Notes: a model not told the origin generated them from the letters alone. Numbered from the stretch's first letter, positions 6,332 to 15,953 are shown. The stretch is DNA of 49,493 bases from Eubacteriales bacterium (GCA_030539395.1 JAUNSC010000027.1:1-49493); one strand, 5' to 3'. A program made the numbers and translations.

Positions 6332-9208
6332 ATGAAACATTCCAGAGTATGGACTGGCCTGTCATCTCTGTTTACATTTCTGCTGGTGCTGGCACTGGTA
6401 GGAATGGACTGCATGATGGGATACGCAGGAACCGTAAATCAGGCACTCGGCATTCAGACCAGTAAGATTGTCAATGAGGGCAGTGCAGGTGAGGATACAA
6501 CCTATTATGAGAGCGGTTATGGAGAACTGAATGCGGATAATCTGCAGAAACTCATTGAGGACACTTATGCCGAAGCGGTTCAGGAAGAGGCAGAAGGTGC
6601 AGTTCTGTTAAAAAATGAAAACCAGGCATTACCGTTGTCTGAAGAAGAAACAAGAGTAACACTGTTCGGGCATGCAGTAGCCCAGCCACTTTATAAAAAT
6701 GCATCTGCAGGCTCGAAAGGCTATCAGAGTGAGTACAATATTGATTTGTATCAGGCTTTAAGCGATGTCGGTTTTGAAATGAATGATACATTGTACGATG
6801 CATATGTGGCAAGTGAGACAGCACGCGGTACAGGTGCCTACGATTTTGTATCGGGAACCAGCAGCGTGAAATCTTTGGGGGAGGAAAATATTTCTTTCTA
6901 TACGGATGAACTAAAGAGTTCGTGGGAAAAAGACTATAATGATGTTGCGATTGTAATGTTTGCCCGCGAAGCCGGAGAGGGCATGGAACTGGAAGTCACA
7001 GATTCTTATGAGGGAATCAGTCAGCTGGCACTGCATCAGGAGGAAAAAGATCTGCTGCAGATGATAAAGGATTCCGGTAAATTTAAGAAAACAATTGTGT
7101 TGATAAACAGCGGCAATCCGATGGAAATGGAATGGCTTGATGAGTACGGAGTGGATGCTTGCCTGTGGATCGGGCAACCGGGTCAGAGAGGCTTTGAGGC
7201 GGTAGCCGGTATTCTGACAGGAGCAATCAATCCATCGGGGCATCTGACAGATACTTATGCTGCAAATTCTCTTTCGGCGCCATCTGTTGTAAATGGCAGC
7301 TTCAATAATCAGAACTGGAGTAATCTGGATGAAGTTCTGGAAGCAATCGAAGATGAAGATTCCGGAATTTCCTGGTCGACTGTTCAGGCTGAAGGCATTT
7401 ATATCGGATACAAATATTATGAGACAAGATATGAAGATGTTATTTTAAAACAGGGCAATGCGGACGATGGGGCAGGTTCTTCTGATGGAAAAGCCTGGAA
7501 TTATGCAGCCGAAGTGACTTATCCGTTTGGATACGGACTGTCTTACACAGAATTTGAACAGACACTGGATCATGTAACGGTGGAAGACGACAGGATTACT
7601 GTGACAGTAACTGTAAAAAATACTGGTGACATCGCCGGAAAATCAGTGGTACAGGTATATGCCCAGACACCGTACGGAGATTATGAAAAAGAGAATCTGG
7701 TAGAAAAGTCAGCGATTCAGCTTCTTGATTTTGGCAAGACAGAAATGTTGCAGCCGGGAGAGAGTCAGACACTCACAATAGAAGGTGACAAATATCTGCT
7801 GGCAAGCTACGATTATATGAAGGCAAACGGTTATATTATGAGTGAAGGCGATTATTATATCGCTATCGGAGAAAATGCTCATGATGCACTCAATAACATA
7901 CTGGCAGCAAAGGGCGCAGAAGGTATGGTGGATGCGGACGGCACAGAGGTTGCAGGTGCTGAGAATAAAACTTATACGTGGAATGAAAAATTTGATCAGG
8001 ATACATACAGGACATCCAGATACACCGGAGAAGAAGTAACAAATCAGTTTGCTGATGCGGATATCAATTACTGGCAGGAAGGTACGGTAACATATCTTTC
8101 CAGAAATGATTGGGCAGGAACTTATCCGACGGTGGCAACACGGATTGAACTTTCGGAAGAAATGATTACGGCTTTAGCGGGTGATTACTATACGAAACCG
8201 GATGATGCACCGTCTGTAAGTGAATTTATTCAGGGAGAAAATCAGGGTATTCCGCTGGCAGCAATGATTGGTCTTGACTATGATGACGAGCAGTGGGAAA
8301 CTTATTTAAATCAGTTCACAATTGAAGAACTGGCAGTATCCATTGCAGATAACTTCGGAACAGCAGAAATTACCAGTGTCGGTAAACCGGCTATCCTTGT
8401 GGGTGACGGCCCGGATGGTGTGGGCGGAAGTTTTAATGCAGAAAGTTATGGTGACGGCAGACAGGATTGCTGCTTCCCGACAGAAATTGTCTTGGCATCT
8501 ACCTTTAATAAGGAACTGATGAGAAAACGCGGGGAACTGATGGCGGAAGAGTGCCTGTATCTGGGGATGATGGAAGATTGGATGCCGGGTGCAAAGCATT
8601 GTATCGGCAACGATCAGGAAAATAACAGAGAAGGTATTGCCGTATTCTTTAATGAGCAGGCTTTTCGTGAAGGGGCGCTGCGCGGTGTAGAAGGTGCGCT
8701 GGCAGTAGCCGGCGGGCAGGCGGTTATGCACGGATTTAATCGTCTTGGGTTTGTGTGGTGTTCTTCCAGCACAGCGCTTTGTACGCAGATATTAGAGAAC
8801 GAGTGGGGTTTTGTCGGTCAGCAGGAAACAGATGCGGTGGCAGGTGCAGTCGGTACTTATAAAGGACACTTTGTATCGGCAGTTGCAGCAGGGACCGACA
8901 ACTTCTGTCTGGATTTTTCCGGGGACAGTTCCCGCGCACTTGTTCAGGCAATTACAGAAAATGATGACGGTTATCTGCTGATCGCTCTCAGAAAATCAGC
9001 CCATGATTATTTGTATATGGCAGCAAACAGCAATATCATGAATGGTTATAGTGTGAACTCTAAGGTAGTATCGGTTATACCCTGGTGGCAGCCGCTGATG
9101 TACGGCCTGATTGCGGTATTTGCAGTGTTGGACATTTTGTGCCTGATTATGTTGTTCAGAAAAAGATTCAGTAAAAAGTCTAATATAAATGTGGAGGTGC
9201 AGGAATGA
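6332..9208 (+). CDS. Membrane-anchored glycoside hydrolase family 3 protein with reversed domain order
   Basis: A 958-residue GH3 protein, probably a beta-glucosidase or beta-xylosidase acting outside the membrane. ATG 6332 is chosen because AGGAGG sits about ten bases upstream and it opens a hydrophobic signal/anchor helix (about 8-30). The order is reversed from classical GH3: the alpha/beta sandwich comes first (from GAVLLKNENQ, near 89), then a fibronectin III-like module (about 400-530), then the TIM barrel (about 620-900). In the barrel, KHCIGNDQENN gives the conserved Lys755-His756. The nucleophile position of the SDW motif reads TDA, keeping Asp834 but losing the tryptophan. A second membrane helix (about 915-940) and a basic tail end the protein, so it is anchored at both ends. 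First gene of the GH operon. Confidence 0.88.
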   Translation: MKHSRVWTGLSSLFTFLLVLALVGMDCMMGYAGTVNQALGIQTSKIVNEGSAGEDTTYYESGYGELNADNLQKLIEDTYAEAVQEEAEGAVLLKNENQALPLSEEETRVTLFGHAVAQPLYKNASAGSKGYQSEYNIDLYQALSDVGFEMNDTLYDAYVASETARGTGAYDFVSGTSSVKSLGEENISFYTDELKSSWEKDYNDVAIVMFAREAGEGMELEVTDSYEGISQLALHQEEKDLLQMIKDSGKFKKTIVLINSGNPMEMEWLDEYGVDACLWIGQPGQRGFEAVAGILTGAINPSGHLTDTYAANSLSAPSVVNGSFNNQNWSNLDEVLEAIEDEDSGISWSTVQAEGIYIGYKYYETRYEDVILKQGNADDGAGSSDGKAWNYAAEVTYPFGYGLSYTEFEQTLDHVTVEDDRITVTVTVKNTGDIAGKSVVQVYAQTPYGDYEKENLVEKSAIQLLDFGKTEMLQPGESQTLTIEGDKYLLASYDYMKANGYIMSEGDYYIAIGENAHDALNNILAAKGAEGMVDADGTEVAGAENKTYTWNEKFDQDTYRTSRYTGEEVTNQFADADINYWQEGTVTYLSRNDWAGTYPTVATRIELSEEMITALAGDYYTKPDDAPSVSEFIQGENQGIPLAAMIGLDYDDEQWETYLNQFTIEELAVSIADNFGTAEITSVGKPAILVGDGPDGVGGSFNAESYGDGRQDCCFPTEIVLASTFNKELMRKRGELMAEECLYLGMMEDWMPGAKHCIGNDQENNREGIAVFFNEQAFREGALRGVEGALAVAGGQAVMHGFNRLGFVWCSSSTALCTQILENEWGFVGQQETDAVAGAVGTYKGHFVSAVAAGTDNFCLDFSGDSSRALVQAITENDDGYLLIALRKSAHDYLYMAANSNIMNGYSVNSKVVSVIPWWQPLMYGLIAVFAVLDILCLIMLFRKRFSKKSNINVEVQE

Positions 9209-9606
9209 GCAGTATAGTATCGAAAAAAGCGTTTGGGTTTTATCTGATCATGATTGCTGCGGTTGCGGCTGTCATATCTCTTGTTCGTTTTTCAGTGTGG
9301 GCACCGGCGCATAATGCAATGGATACGACAATTACAGCGGCACTTGTGGCAGCGATTGTAATGGATGTTATCATGATTGTAAAGGATAGAGATATTTTAG
9401 TAGTTCTGTCGACTGCATGTTATGCTTATGCTCTGTTCCGTCATCTGACAAACCAGGTGGGATCTTTTGTAGATGCTTTTCAGGGAATCAATATGTTTGG
9501 TGACGCTACTCAGGTTGGAACTGTCATTTCGATTGCAATTGTGATGGCGGTCAGTGCGGGTTTGTCTGTTCTGGCAGGCTTTATGAGGCGGGAAAAGGAA
9601 GTATGA
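9205..9606 (+). CDS. Small four-helix integral membrane protein of unknown function
   Basis: A 133-residue hydrophobic protein with four predicted membrane helices (about 9-29, 42-58, 64-82 and 106-127) and a basic C-terminal RREKEV. No family motif recognised. It overlaps the stop of the GH3 gene and the start of the GH2 gene, each by an ATGA, so the three are translationally coupled. It may be a membrane partner of the double-anchored GH3 or a small transport or assembly factor; neither is shown by sequence. Confidence 0.75.
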   Translation: MSSIVSKKAFGFYLIMIAAVAAVISLVRFSVWAPAHNAMDTTITAALVAAIVMDVIMIVKDRDILVVLSTACYAYALFRHLTNQVGSFVDAFQGINMFGDATQVGTVISIAIVMAVSAGLSVLAGFMRREKEV

Positions 9607-11987
9607 GAAAAGAATCATTTAACAAGGACTGGATTTGTTATCAGACAGGGAAAACGGAAACGGCATTTACCGTTTCCGTTCCCCATGACGCCATGCTGCT
9701 GGATAAAAAAGGTGATAACAGTGTTGGCGGTGTCAACAACGGCTGGATTGAAGCCGAAGATTATACATACGAGAAGACATTTGTTGTCCCCGAAAAATGG
9801 CGGGAACTGGAAACGGTATTTTATTTTGAAGGTGTTTATCATAAAGCAACAATATACCTGAACGGAGAAAAAGTATGCCGGCACGATTACGGTTATACCG
9901 GATTTTTTGTAAATGTATCAGGAAAGCTGCGCTACGGCGAAGATAATACACTTACCGTAGAGGCAGTCAACCGTGATCAGCCAAACAGCAGATGGTATTC
10001 GGGAACGGGAATTTACCGTCCGGTCTGGCTGTATCTGCTGCCAAAACAGCATATTTGCCTGCAGGGAATTAGGATTACAACCCTGGATTACCGTAAACCC
10101 GAAATTCGTGTGCATGTGAAGACAACCGGCAGCGGAAAGGTAAAAGCGGAGATTATGGAATATCGCTCGCGGGAGGTGCTGTGGTCCGCAGAAGGAGAGA
10201 CGGATGGAAAATTCCAACGGGACATGGTACTGGAAGGTGCGAAATGCTGGGATGAAGAACATCCGAATCTGTATACCTGCCGTGTGTCTTATGGAGAAGA
10301 TGTGCAGGAAGAGCATTTTGGTATCCGCATGATTGGCTGCGATACGGAAAATGGTTTTACAATTAATGGAAAACGTGTGATTATACGGGGAGCATGTATC
10401 CATCATGATAACGGTGTGCTTGGCGCTTGCGCTTATGATTTTGCTGAGTACCGTAAAATCCGGATTTTGAAAGAGAATGGTTACAATGCTGTGCGTTCGG
10501 CCCACAATCCCTGTTCGGAAGCGATGCTTCGTGCCTGTGATGAGCTGGGAATGCTGATGATGGACGAATATGTTGATGTATGGTATATTCATAAGACAAA
10601 GAATGATTATGCGACAGAAGTAGAAGCACACTATAAAGAAGATTTGAAGACGATTGTCGATAAAGATTACAATCATCCCAGTGTGGTATTGTATTCAACC
10701 GGAAATGAAGTGTCAGAGACAGCGCAGAAACGCGGCATAAAGCTGTGCGGAGAACTGACAGAAAGGCTTCACGAGCTGGATGGCACACGTCCGGTGACGT
10801 GCGGCATCAATATTTTCTTTAATTTTTTAAGTTCCATGGGCTTTGGCGTTTACAGCGACAAAAAAGCGGAGCAGGAAGTTCGGAATGTGAAAAAGAAAAA
10901 GGCAGTGGGCAGTGAATTTTTCAATACGCTGGCCGGTCTGATGGGTTCGGAATTCATGAAGTCTGGCGCAACTTTATATCCCTGTGACGTAAAGACAAGA
11001 GATGCCTTTGCGGCTATGGATGTGGCGGGATATAATTATGGCATTAAGCGTTATGAACATGATCTTAAGAAGTATCCGAAACGGCTGATACTGGGAAGTG
11101 AGACATTTTGCTCGGATGCATATAAATTCTGGGAGATTGCGAAAAAGAATCCGCGGATTATAGGTGATTTTGTATGGTCAGGAATGGATTATCTGGGTGA
11201 GGTCGGGATTGGAAGCTGGGAATATAAAGATTATGCACCGGATTTTTCCCATGGCAAGGGTTGGGTATCGGCAGGCTCCGGCAGAATAGATCTGACTGGC
11301 AGACCGCTGGCGGAGATGACGTATACAAAGGTAGCTTTTGAACTGGAAAATATTGGTATCGGGGTCATACCGGTACCGTATGCGAAACAGAAGCATTCTC
11401 CGTCGGCATGGAAGATGACCAATGCGGTGGAGAGCTGGTCCTGGAGAGGATGTGCGGGAAAGGAAACGCAGGTAGAGGTATATGCAAGAGCGGATCATGT
11501 GTCTCTGTTTGTGAACGGAAAATGTGTGGGAACCAAAAAACCCGAAGGAGACTGCCGCGTTATATTTAAGACCGTTTACCAGGATGGAAGCGTTAAAGCG
11601 GTTGCTTATGATGCGAAAGACTGTGTGATTGCGGAAAAAGAGCTGAAAACTGCCGGAAGAGAGACGGTTTTGACCGTGAAACCCGAACAAAAGTGTATCA
11701 ACAGGGAAGATTTGTGCTACGTACGTTTGCAGTACACCGACAGGGAAGGAACGGTCAAACCGTTGATGCGCGGCGATATTACCGTACATGTGGACGGAGG
11801 GAGACTTCTGGGACTTGGAAGTGCATGCCCGTATTACGAAAAAAGCTATCTGGGGAATGTGACAGATACGTACTACGGAGAAGCTCTGGCGGTCATCAAA
11901 CCGGACGGTGAAGGACGGATTTGTGTGACGGCTGAGAGTAAGCATGTAAATGGCAGAGCTGAAATTGAGGTGGTGAGCATATGCTAG
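9603..11987 (+). CDS. Glycoside hydrolase family 2 protein (beta-galactosidase/beta-glucuronidase type)
   Basis: A 794-residue cytoplasmic GH2 enzyme without signal peptide. Domains are a jelly-roll sugar-binding module (about 1-160), an immunoglobulin-like module (165-255), a TIM barrel (260-560), a DUF4982-like module (about 610-690) and a C-terminal beta domain. The acid/base glutamate is Glu369 in GNEVSE and the nucleophile is Glu500 in LGSETF, both matching family patterns; ENGYNAVRSAHNP is another hallmark. Substrate is not readable: beta-galactosidase is the default, beta-glucuronidase or another glycosidase is possible. ATGA overlap with the preceding membrane protein and a seven-base overlap with the following gene put it mid-operon. 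It probably cleaves oligosaccharides after the surface GH3 has acted. Confidence 0.9.
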   Translation: MRKESFNKDWICYQTGKTETAFTVSVPHDAMLLDKKGDNSVGGVNNGWIEAEDYTYEKTFVVPEKWRELETVFYFEGVYHKATIYLNGEKVCRHDYGYTGFFVNVSGKLRYGEDNTLTVEAVNRDQPNSRWYSGTGIYRPVWLYLLPKQHICLQGIRITTLDYRKPEIRVHVKTTGSGKVKAEIMEYRSREVLWSAEGETDGKFQRDMVLEGAKCWDEEHPNLYTCRVSYGEDVQEEHFGIRMIGCDTENGFTINGKRVIIRGACIHHDNGVLGACAYDFAEYRKIRILKENGYNAVRSAHNPCSEAMLRACDELGMLMMDEYVDVWYIHKTKNDYATEVEAHYKEDLKTIVDKDYNHPSVVLYSTGNEVSETAQKRGIKLCGELTERLHELDGTRPVTCGINIFFNFLSSMGFGVYSDKKAEQEVRNVKKKKAVGSEFFNTLAGLMGSEFMKSGATLYPCDVKTRDAFAAMDVAGYNYGIKRYEHDLKKYPKRLILGSETFCSDAYKFWEIAKKNPRIIGDFVWSGMDYLGEVGIGSWEYKDYAPDFSHGKGWVSAGSGRIDLTGRPLAEMTYTKVAFELENIGIGVIPVPYAKQKHSPSAWKMTNAVESWSWRGCAGKETQVEVYARADHVSLFVNGKCVGTKKPEGDCRVIFKTVYQDGSVKAVAYDAKDCVIAEKELKTAGRETVLTVKPEQKCINREDLCYVRLQYTDREGTVKPLMRGDITVHVDGGRLLGLGSACPYYEKSYLGNVTDTYYGEALAVIKPDGEGRICVTAESKHVNGRAEIEVVSIC

Positions 11988-12580
11988 ACCGGTGGAGAAA
12001 AAAATGGGTGCTGTTTGCCGAGGCCCATCCGAAGGCGGCAAAATGGATTCACCAGTTGTTTTACTTTTATGCGTTCAGCCTGAGTGTTACAATTTTTCAG
12101 TATCTGATGTTTACTTTCCTTCCGTATGCGTTTGGCATCGGGCTTGCCGGAACAGAATTTATGTGGCCGCAGATTCCGATGTATGTAGCCGGCTATAATT
12201 ATAAATGGAATATTCTTGGTTATGATATAGCGCGTAATGCGGCGGGGGAAGCAGTGATCGGCGGCGGCCTTGGCTATTTTCTCAGTTATGAGATTGGGGC
12301 TTTCCTTGCGCAGTGTATCAATTTTCCTCTGCAAAGAAACATTACATTTAAAAGCCACGGAAAAATCTCGTGGCAGATTATGTGGTATGTAATAGCATGG
12401 ATTCTGATATCCCTGTTCTGTAATGCGATTAATGGCCTTTGGCTGCCGATTGCCCAGCAGCATTTTGAGCCAGGTGTCTATAATTTGCTGGTAACTTTTA
12501 TTACCGGCGGTGTTTCAATGGTTATTTATTTCTTTGTGTATAAAATTATTTTCCCCGAAGGGGAAACAGATAAGCATTAG
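11981..12580 (+). CDS. GtrA-like four-helix membrane protein
   Basis: A 199-residue membrane protein with helices near 27-47, 92-112, 130-150 and 165-188. The segment NFPLQRNITFKSHGK resembles the asparagine/arginine signature between helices of GtrA-like proteins, which are linked to flipping or transfer of lipid-linked sugars. It is longer than the usual ~130 residues because of an inserted loop around 50-85. The start overlaps the GH2 stop by seven bases, with GAGGTGGTG upstream. Its place between glycosidases and a two-component system suggests a surface-polysaccharide role; the family call is moderate. Confidence 0.65.
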   Translation: MLDRWRKKWVLFAEAHPKAAKWIHQLFYFYAFSLSVTIFQYLMFTFLPYAFGIGLAGTEFMWPQIPMYVAGYNYKWNILGYDIARNAAGEAVIGGGLGYFLSYEIGAFLAQCINFPLQRNITFKSHGKISWQIMWYVIAWILISLFCNAINGLWLPIAQQHFEPGVYNLLVTFITGGVSMVIYFFVYKIIFPEGETDKH

Positions 12581-12599
12581 CGGATATGTGGGAGTAGTT

Positions 12600-13310
12600 A
12601 TGATAAAAGTAGCAATCGTGGATGATGAGAAAAAAGAATTGGATACATTAAGCGCTTTTTTCAAAAAGCTGCAGACGGAAGTATGTGAAGAAATTTCCGT
12701 CTGTACATTTTTCAGTGGGGAAGCGCTGCTGGAGAGCTATGACTACTCCTGCGATTTGATTTGTCTGGATATAGATATGGGTGGAAAAACCGGTATGGAT
12801 ATAGCGCGGGAAATTCGCAGGCAGGACGAACAGGTTGTTATTCTTTTTATCACAAACATGGCGCAGATGGCGATTCAGGGCTATGAAGTCCGGGCTCTGG
12901 ATTTTATCGTAAAACCCGTCAGTTATTATTCTTTTTCTATGAAGCTCCGGGGAGCGGTAAACCTGATTAAGAAACGGAAGAGCCGTAATATTCTTCTTCC
13001 TGTGGCAGGCGGTATCCAGAAAATATCTACGGATCAGTTGTATTATGCGGAAGTGAACGGCCACTACCTGTACTATCACACCGCCTGCGGCGTGTTTAAG
13101 CAAAAAGCATCGCTGAAAGAGCTGGAAGATAAACTGGAAGGTCTTTCTTTTAAACGGTGCAATAACTGTTATCTTGTAAATTTGAAATATGTGGACGGTG
13201 TAAACAGGGATGATATACAGATTGCAGGCGAATGGTTAAAAATCAGCAGGCCGAGAAAACGGGAATTTTTACAGGCTCTGGCAAACTATATGGGAGGGAT
13301 TGATATATGA
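12600..13310 (+). CDS. LytTR-family response regulator
   Basis: A 236-residue response regulator. The receiver domain (1-120) has the acidic pair Asp8-Asp9, phospho-acceptor Asp57 in CLDID and the conserved lysine in VKPV (Lys105). The LytTR DNA-binding domain (about 130-236) ends with ISRPRKREF. ATG 12600 begins IKVAIVDDE; GGGAGT precedes it, and the longer in-frame extension to 12510 is overlapped by the GtrA-like gene. Its stop overlaps the sensor kinase start by ATGA. It probably controls this glycosidase operon or a nearby transport gene. The paralogue at 47064-47774 has the same length and nearly superimposable motifs. Confidence 0.9.
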   Translation: MIKVAIVDDEKKELDTLSAFFKKLQTEVCEEISVCTFFSGEALLESYDYSCDLICLDIDMGGKTGMDIAREIRRQDEQVVILFITNMAQMAIQGYEVRALDFIVKPVSYYSFSMKLRGAVNLIKKRKSRNILLPVAGGIQKISTDQLYYAEVNGHYLYYHTACGVFKQKASLKELEDKLEGLSFKRCNNCYLVNLKYVDGVNRDDIQIAGEWLKISRPRKREFLQALANYMGGIDI

Positions 13311-14584
13311 TGGAACAATGGGAAAAAATTTCCTATATAGTCCAGCTTATCGCAGCATGCGTCCTGTTCATGGTACACTGCAGAAAACGCACAAAATTTG
13401 TGCCCCGGGTACTTGGCTGTTCCGGGGCATTTGTGCTGTTGTCATACTGGGCAAACAGCATGGTGCAGCAGCATGGATTTTCGGTATGGACAGTGATGTA
13501 TTGGGCAGTATTTCTCGTGGCCTGTGTTTTTTTCATGTATCTCTGTCTTGATATGGAGCTGCTTCAGGCGGCATACTGTGCCGTGTGTGCCTGTGCCATG
13601 CAGCATGTTGCCTTTGATGTAAATGAAATTTATCTTGGTCTTGGAGGCATCAGTCGTCTGGTCCAGGTGCTTTTATATATCATTGTTTATTTTCTTTTTT
13701 ATCGTCTGTTTGCCAAAAAAATTCATGAGCGGGGAGAAATCAGGGTAAGTCTCGAATCCATGTTTCCAATGGTAACGATTATTATTATTGTCTGGATTTT
13801 GAGCGTTTTGGAAAATTCCGGCCTGAATGGCTTTCAGGCGGAGGCCGGAAGCAGGATTTTTTATCGTGTTATCGATGGATTATGTTGTTATTATGTACTC
13901 TGGGTTCAGGCAAATCAGAAAGAAAAATTGATTCTGAAACAGGAACTGGACGGCATAAATACCGCATGGATGCTGCAAAAGGAGCAGTATGTGATCAAAC
14001 AGGAGATTATCGACAATATTAACCGTAAATGCCATGATCTGAAACATCAGCTGCAGGCGCTGCGCCAGATGACGAACGAGGAAGAAAAAGAGGCTTATTT
14101 CAATGAGATGGAGCATGATATCATGATTTATGATACGGCAGTAAATACGGGAAATAAAGCATTGGACGTGATTCTGATGGACAAAGGGCTGTTCTGTAAA
14201 AATCATGATATTCAATGGACCTGCATGGCGGATGGCTCATGCCTGAGTTTTATGAGGATTGAAGATATCTACGCGATTTTTGGCAATGCGCTGGATAATG
14301 CAATTACGGCAGTAATGGCAATTCGTGAGAGGGATAAACGTGTAGTTGGATTGAAAATGATCATGCAGAATAATATTCTGGTAATTCAGGTGCAGAATTA
14401 TTATGAGACAACGCTTCATTTTGAACAGGGACTTCCGGTAACTACAAAAGGTAACCGGAAGGAGCATGGATATGGAATGAAGAGCATACGCTATATTGCG
14501 GAAAAATATGGTGGAACGATTACCGTGAATGGCCAAAATCAGGTTTTTACACTACAGATACTGATACCGTTAGAGAAGGGATAA
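13307..14584 (+). CDS. GHKL-type sensor histidine kinase
   Basis: A 425-residue membrane sensor kinase of the AgrC/LytS-like GHKL class. The N-terminal ~200 residues contain about six hydrophobic helices with almost no extracellular domain. The dimerisation motif KCHDLKHQ places the likely phospho-histidine at 243 (His247 follows). The ATPase domain has N-box FGNALDNA and G-box HGYGMKS. It overlaps the response regulator by ATGA. The ligand is unknown; small integral-membrane sensors of this class often detect peptides or cell-envelope state, while the operon suggests a carbohydrate signal. Confidence 0.88.
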   Translation: MMEQWEKISYIVQLIAACVLFMVHCRKRTKFVPRVLGCSGAFVLLSYWANSMVQQHGFSVWTVMYWAVFLVACVFFMYLCLDMELLQAAYCAVCACAMQHVAFDVNEIYLGLGGISRLVQVLLYIIVYFLFYRLFAKKIHERGEIRVSLESMFPMVTIIIIVWILSVLENSGLNGFQAEAGSRIFYRVIDGLCCYYVLWVQANQKEKLILKQELDGINTAWMLQKEQYVIKQEIIDNINRKCHDLKHQLQALRQMTNEEEKEAYFNEMEHDIMIYDTAVNTGNKALDVILMDKGLFCKNHDIQWTCMADGSCLSFMRIEDIYAIFGNALDNAITAVMAIRERDKRVVGLKMIMQNNILVIQVQNYYETTLHFEQGLPVTTKGNRKEHGYGMKSIRYIAEKYGGTITVNGQNQVFTLQILIPLEKG

Positions 14585-14674
14585 ATGGGATTTGAAGTAT
14601 ATGTTTATTCCTGTAAGGGGACAATAAGCCGACATCATAAATAGAAAAGAATCAGAAATAAACGGAGGGATTTT

Positions 14675-15649
14675 ATGTGCACAGCGGTAACATATAAAAC
14701 AGAGAATTTTTATTTCGGCAGAACACTGGATTATGACTGCTCCTTCGGTGAAGAGGTCGTGGTGGCTCCACGGAGGTTTCCCCTGCGCTTTCGCCATATG
14801 GAAACGATGAAAATGCATTATGCTATGATCGGCATAGCGTATGTTGCGGGAGGTTATCCGTTGTATTATGATGCAGTCAATGAAAAAGGGCTTGGAATGG
14901 CGGGACTGAACTTTGTCGGAAATGCGCACTACAATGAAAAAGCACCGGATAAAGAAAATGTGGCACAGTTTGAATTTATTCCGTGGATTCTTGGTCAGTG
15001 TGATTCCGTAAAACAGGCCCGGAATCTTCTTGGGAACATCAATCTGGTTAATACACCCTTCAGCGAAGAACTGCCGCCGGCGCAGCTCCACTGGATGATT
15101 GCGGATCGTACGGAGGCGATTACAGTGGAGTTTGTAAAAGAAGGACTTCGCATATACGATAATCCGGTGGGAGTCTTAACGAATAATCCGCCATTTGATG
15201 AGCAGATGTTTCAGTTAAATAATTATATGCATCTGTCCCCAAAAGATCCCCGAAATCATTTTTCAGAAAAGTTGCCTTTGAATACGTACAGCCGCGGTAT
15301 GGGAGCGCTGGGGCTTCCGGGAGATCTGTCTTCTCAGTCACGTTTTGTGAGAGCTGCTTTTACAAAAATGAATTCCGTTTCCGGAGATTCGGAAGAGGAA
15401 AGCGTCAGCCAGTTTTTCCACATCCTTGGTTCTGTTCGGCAGCAGAGAGGATGCTGTGAGACCGGTGACGGAAAGTATGAAATTACTGTCTACACATCCT
15501 GCTGCAATGCCGATAAAGGTATTTACTATTATACTACCTATGAAAACCATCAGATTACAGGGGTGGATATGTTTCGGGAAGATCTGGATGGTGCGCAGCT
15601 GGCATGCTGTCCGCTGATCTGTAAGGAACAGATCAGGATGCAGAATTAG
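14675..15649 (+). CDS. bsh: Bile salt hydrolase (choloylglycine hydrolase family)
   Basis: A 324-residue Ntn-hydrolase. Cys2 directly follows the initiator methionine, as required for the autocatalytically exposed nucleophile. Other active-site positions match: Arg16 and Asp19 in GRTLDYD, Asn79 in AGLNF, Asn171 in LTNNPPF, and Arg223/Arg226 in SRFVRAAF. Asn at position 79 and the GLPGDLSS segment favour bile salt hydrolase over penicillin V acylase. The enzyme cleaves the amide of glycine- or taurine-conjugated bile acids in the cytoplasm. CGGAGGGA lies just upstream. It lies 90 bases after the sensor kinase gene and before a strong terminator, so it could be co-transcribed with the GH operon. 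No bile acid transporter is adjacent. Confidence 0.92.
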   Translation: MCTAVTYKTENFYFGRTLDYDCSFGEEVVVAPRRFPLRFRHMETMKMHYAMIGIAYVAGGYPLYYDAVNEKGLGMAGLNFVGNAHYNEKAPDKENVAQFEFIPWILGQCDSVKQARNLLGNINLVNTPFSEELPPAQLHWMIADRTEAITVEFVKEGLRIYDNPVGVLTNNPPFDEQMFQLNNYMHLSPKDPRNHFSEKLPLNTYSRGMGALGLPGDLSSQSRFVRAAFTKMNSVSGDSEEESVSQFFHILGSVRQQRGCCETGDGKYEITVYTSCCNADKGIYYYTTYENHQITGVDMFREDLDGAQLACCPLICKEQIRMQN

Positions 15650-15714
15650 CAGACTTATAAAGAGTAAGCGCCTGATTTTATCCGGATTATTTTGAAAGAG
15701 ACTGTGAAAAGCGG

Positions 15715-15745
15715 CCGGGATTCGAAAACTTCGAATCCCGGTTTT
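15715..15745 (+). terminator. Strong rho-independent terminator after the bile salt hydrolase
   Basis: A perfect 12-bp stem, CCGGGATTCGAA (15715-15726) with TTCGAATCCCGG (15730-15741), a three-base loop and TTTT. Almost the same hairpin recurs at 29221-29252. Around it, the 304-base gap at 15650-15953 otherwise holds only the promoter below. Confidence 0.9.
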
Positions 15746-15845
15746 GCAATTTGCAGAGAAGAGACCGGATATGATTGTGGTTATGATGGGGCAGTCCGGC
15801 AGAAATGGGAAGATGAAAAATTCATTGCAAAAATGCGATTGATAG

Positions 15846-15873
15846 TTGACAAAAAGTTTATTAATAGTATAAT
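15846..15873 (+). promoter_or_regulatory. Consensus sigma-A promoter of the regulator-pot operon
   Basis: TTGACA (15846-15851) and TATAAT (15868-15873), both perfect, are separated by 16 bp, about 80 bases before the XRE-cupin regulator start. Such a strong promoter implies that repression, probably by the encoded regulator, sets expression. Confidence 0.8.
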
Positions 15874-15953
15874 TTTTCTCGGGACAGAAGTTTAGTAAAA
15901 AATGATTTTTAGTTTAGGATTCGGAAGAATAAGGTGAAGGAGAAATTATACCA

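Noticed and set aside
15692-15895. 67-codon open frame on the + strand
   Set aside because: It runs through the terminator hairpin at 15715 and the perfect promoter at 15846-15873 and has no convincing ribosome site.
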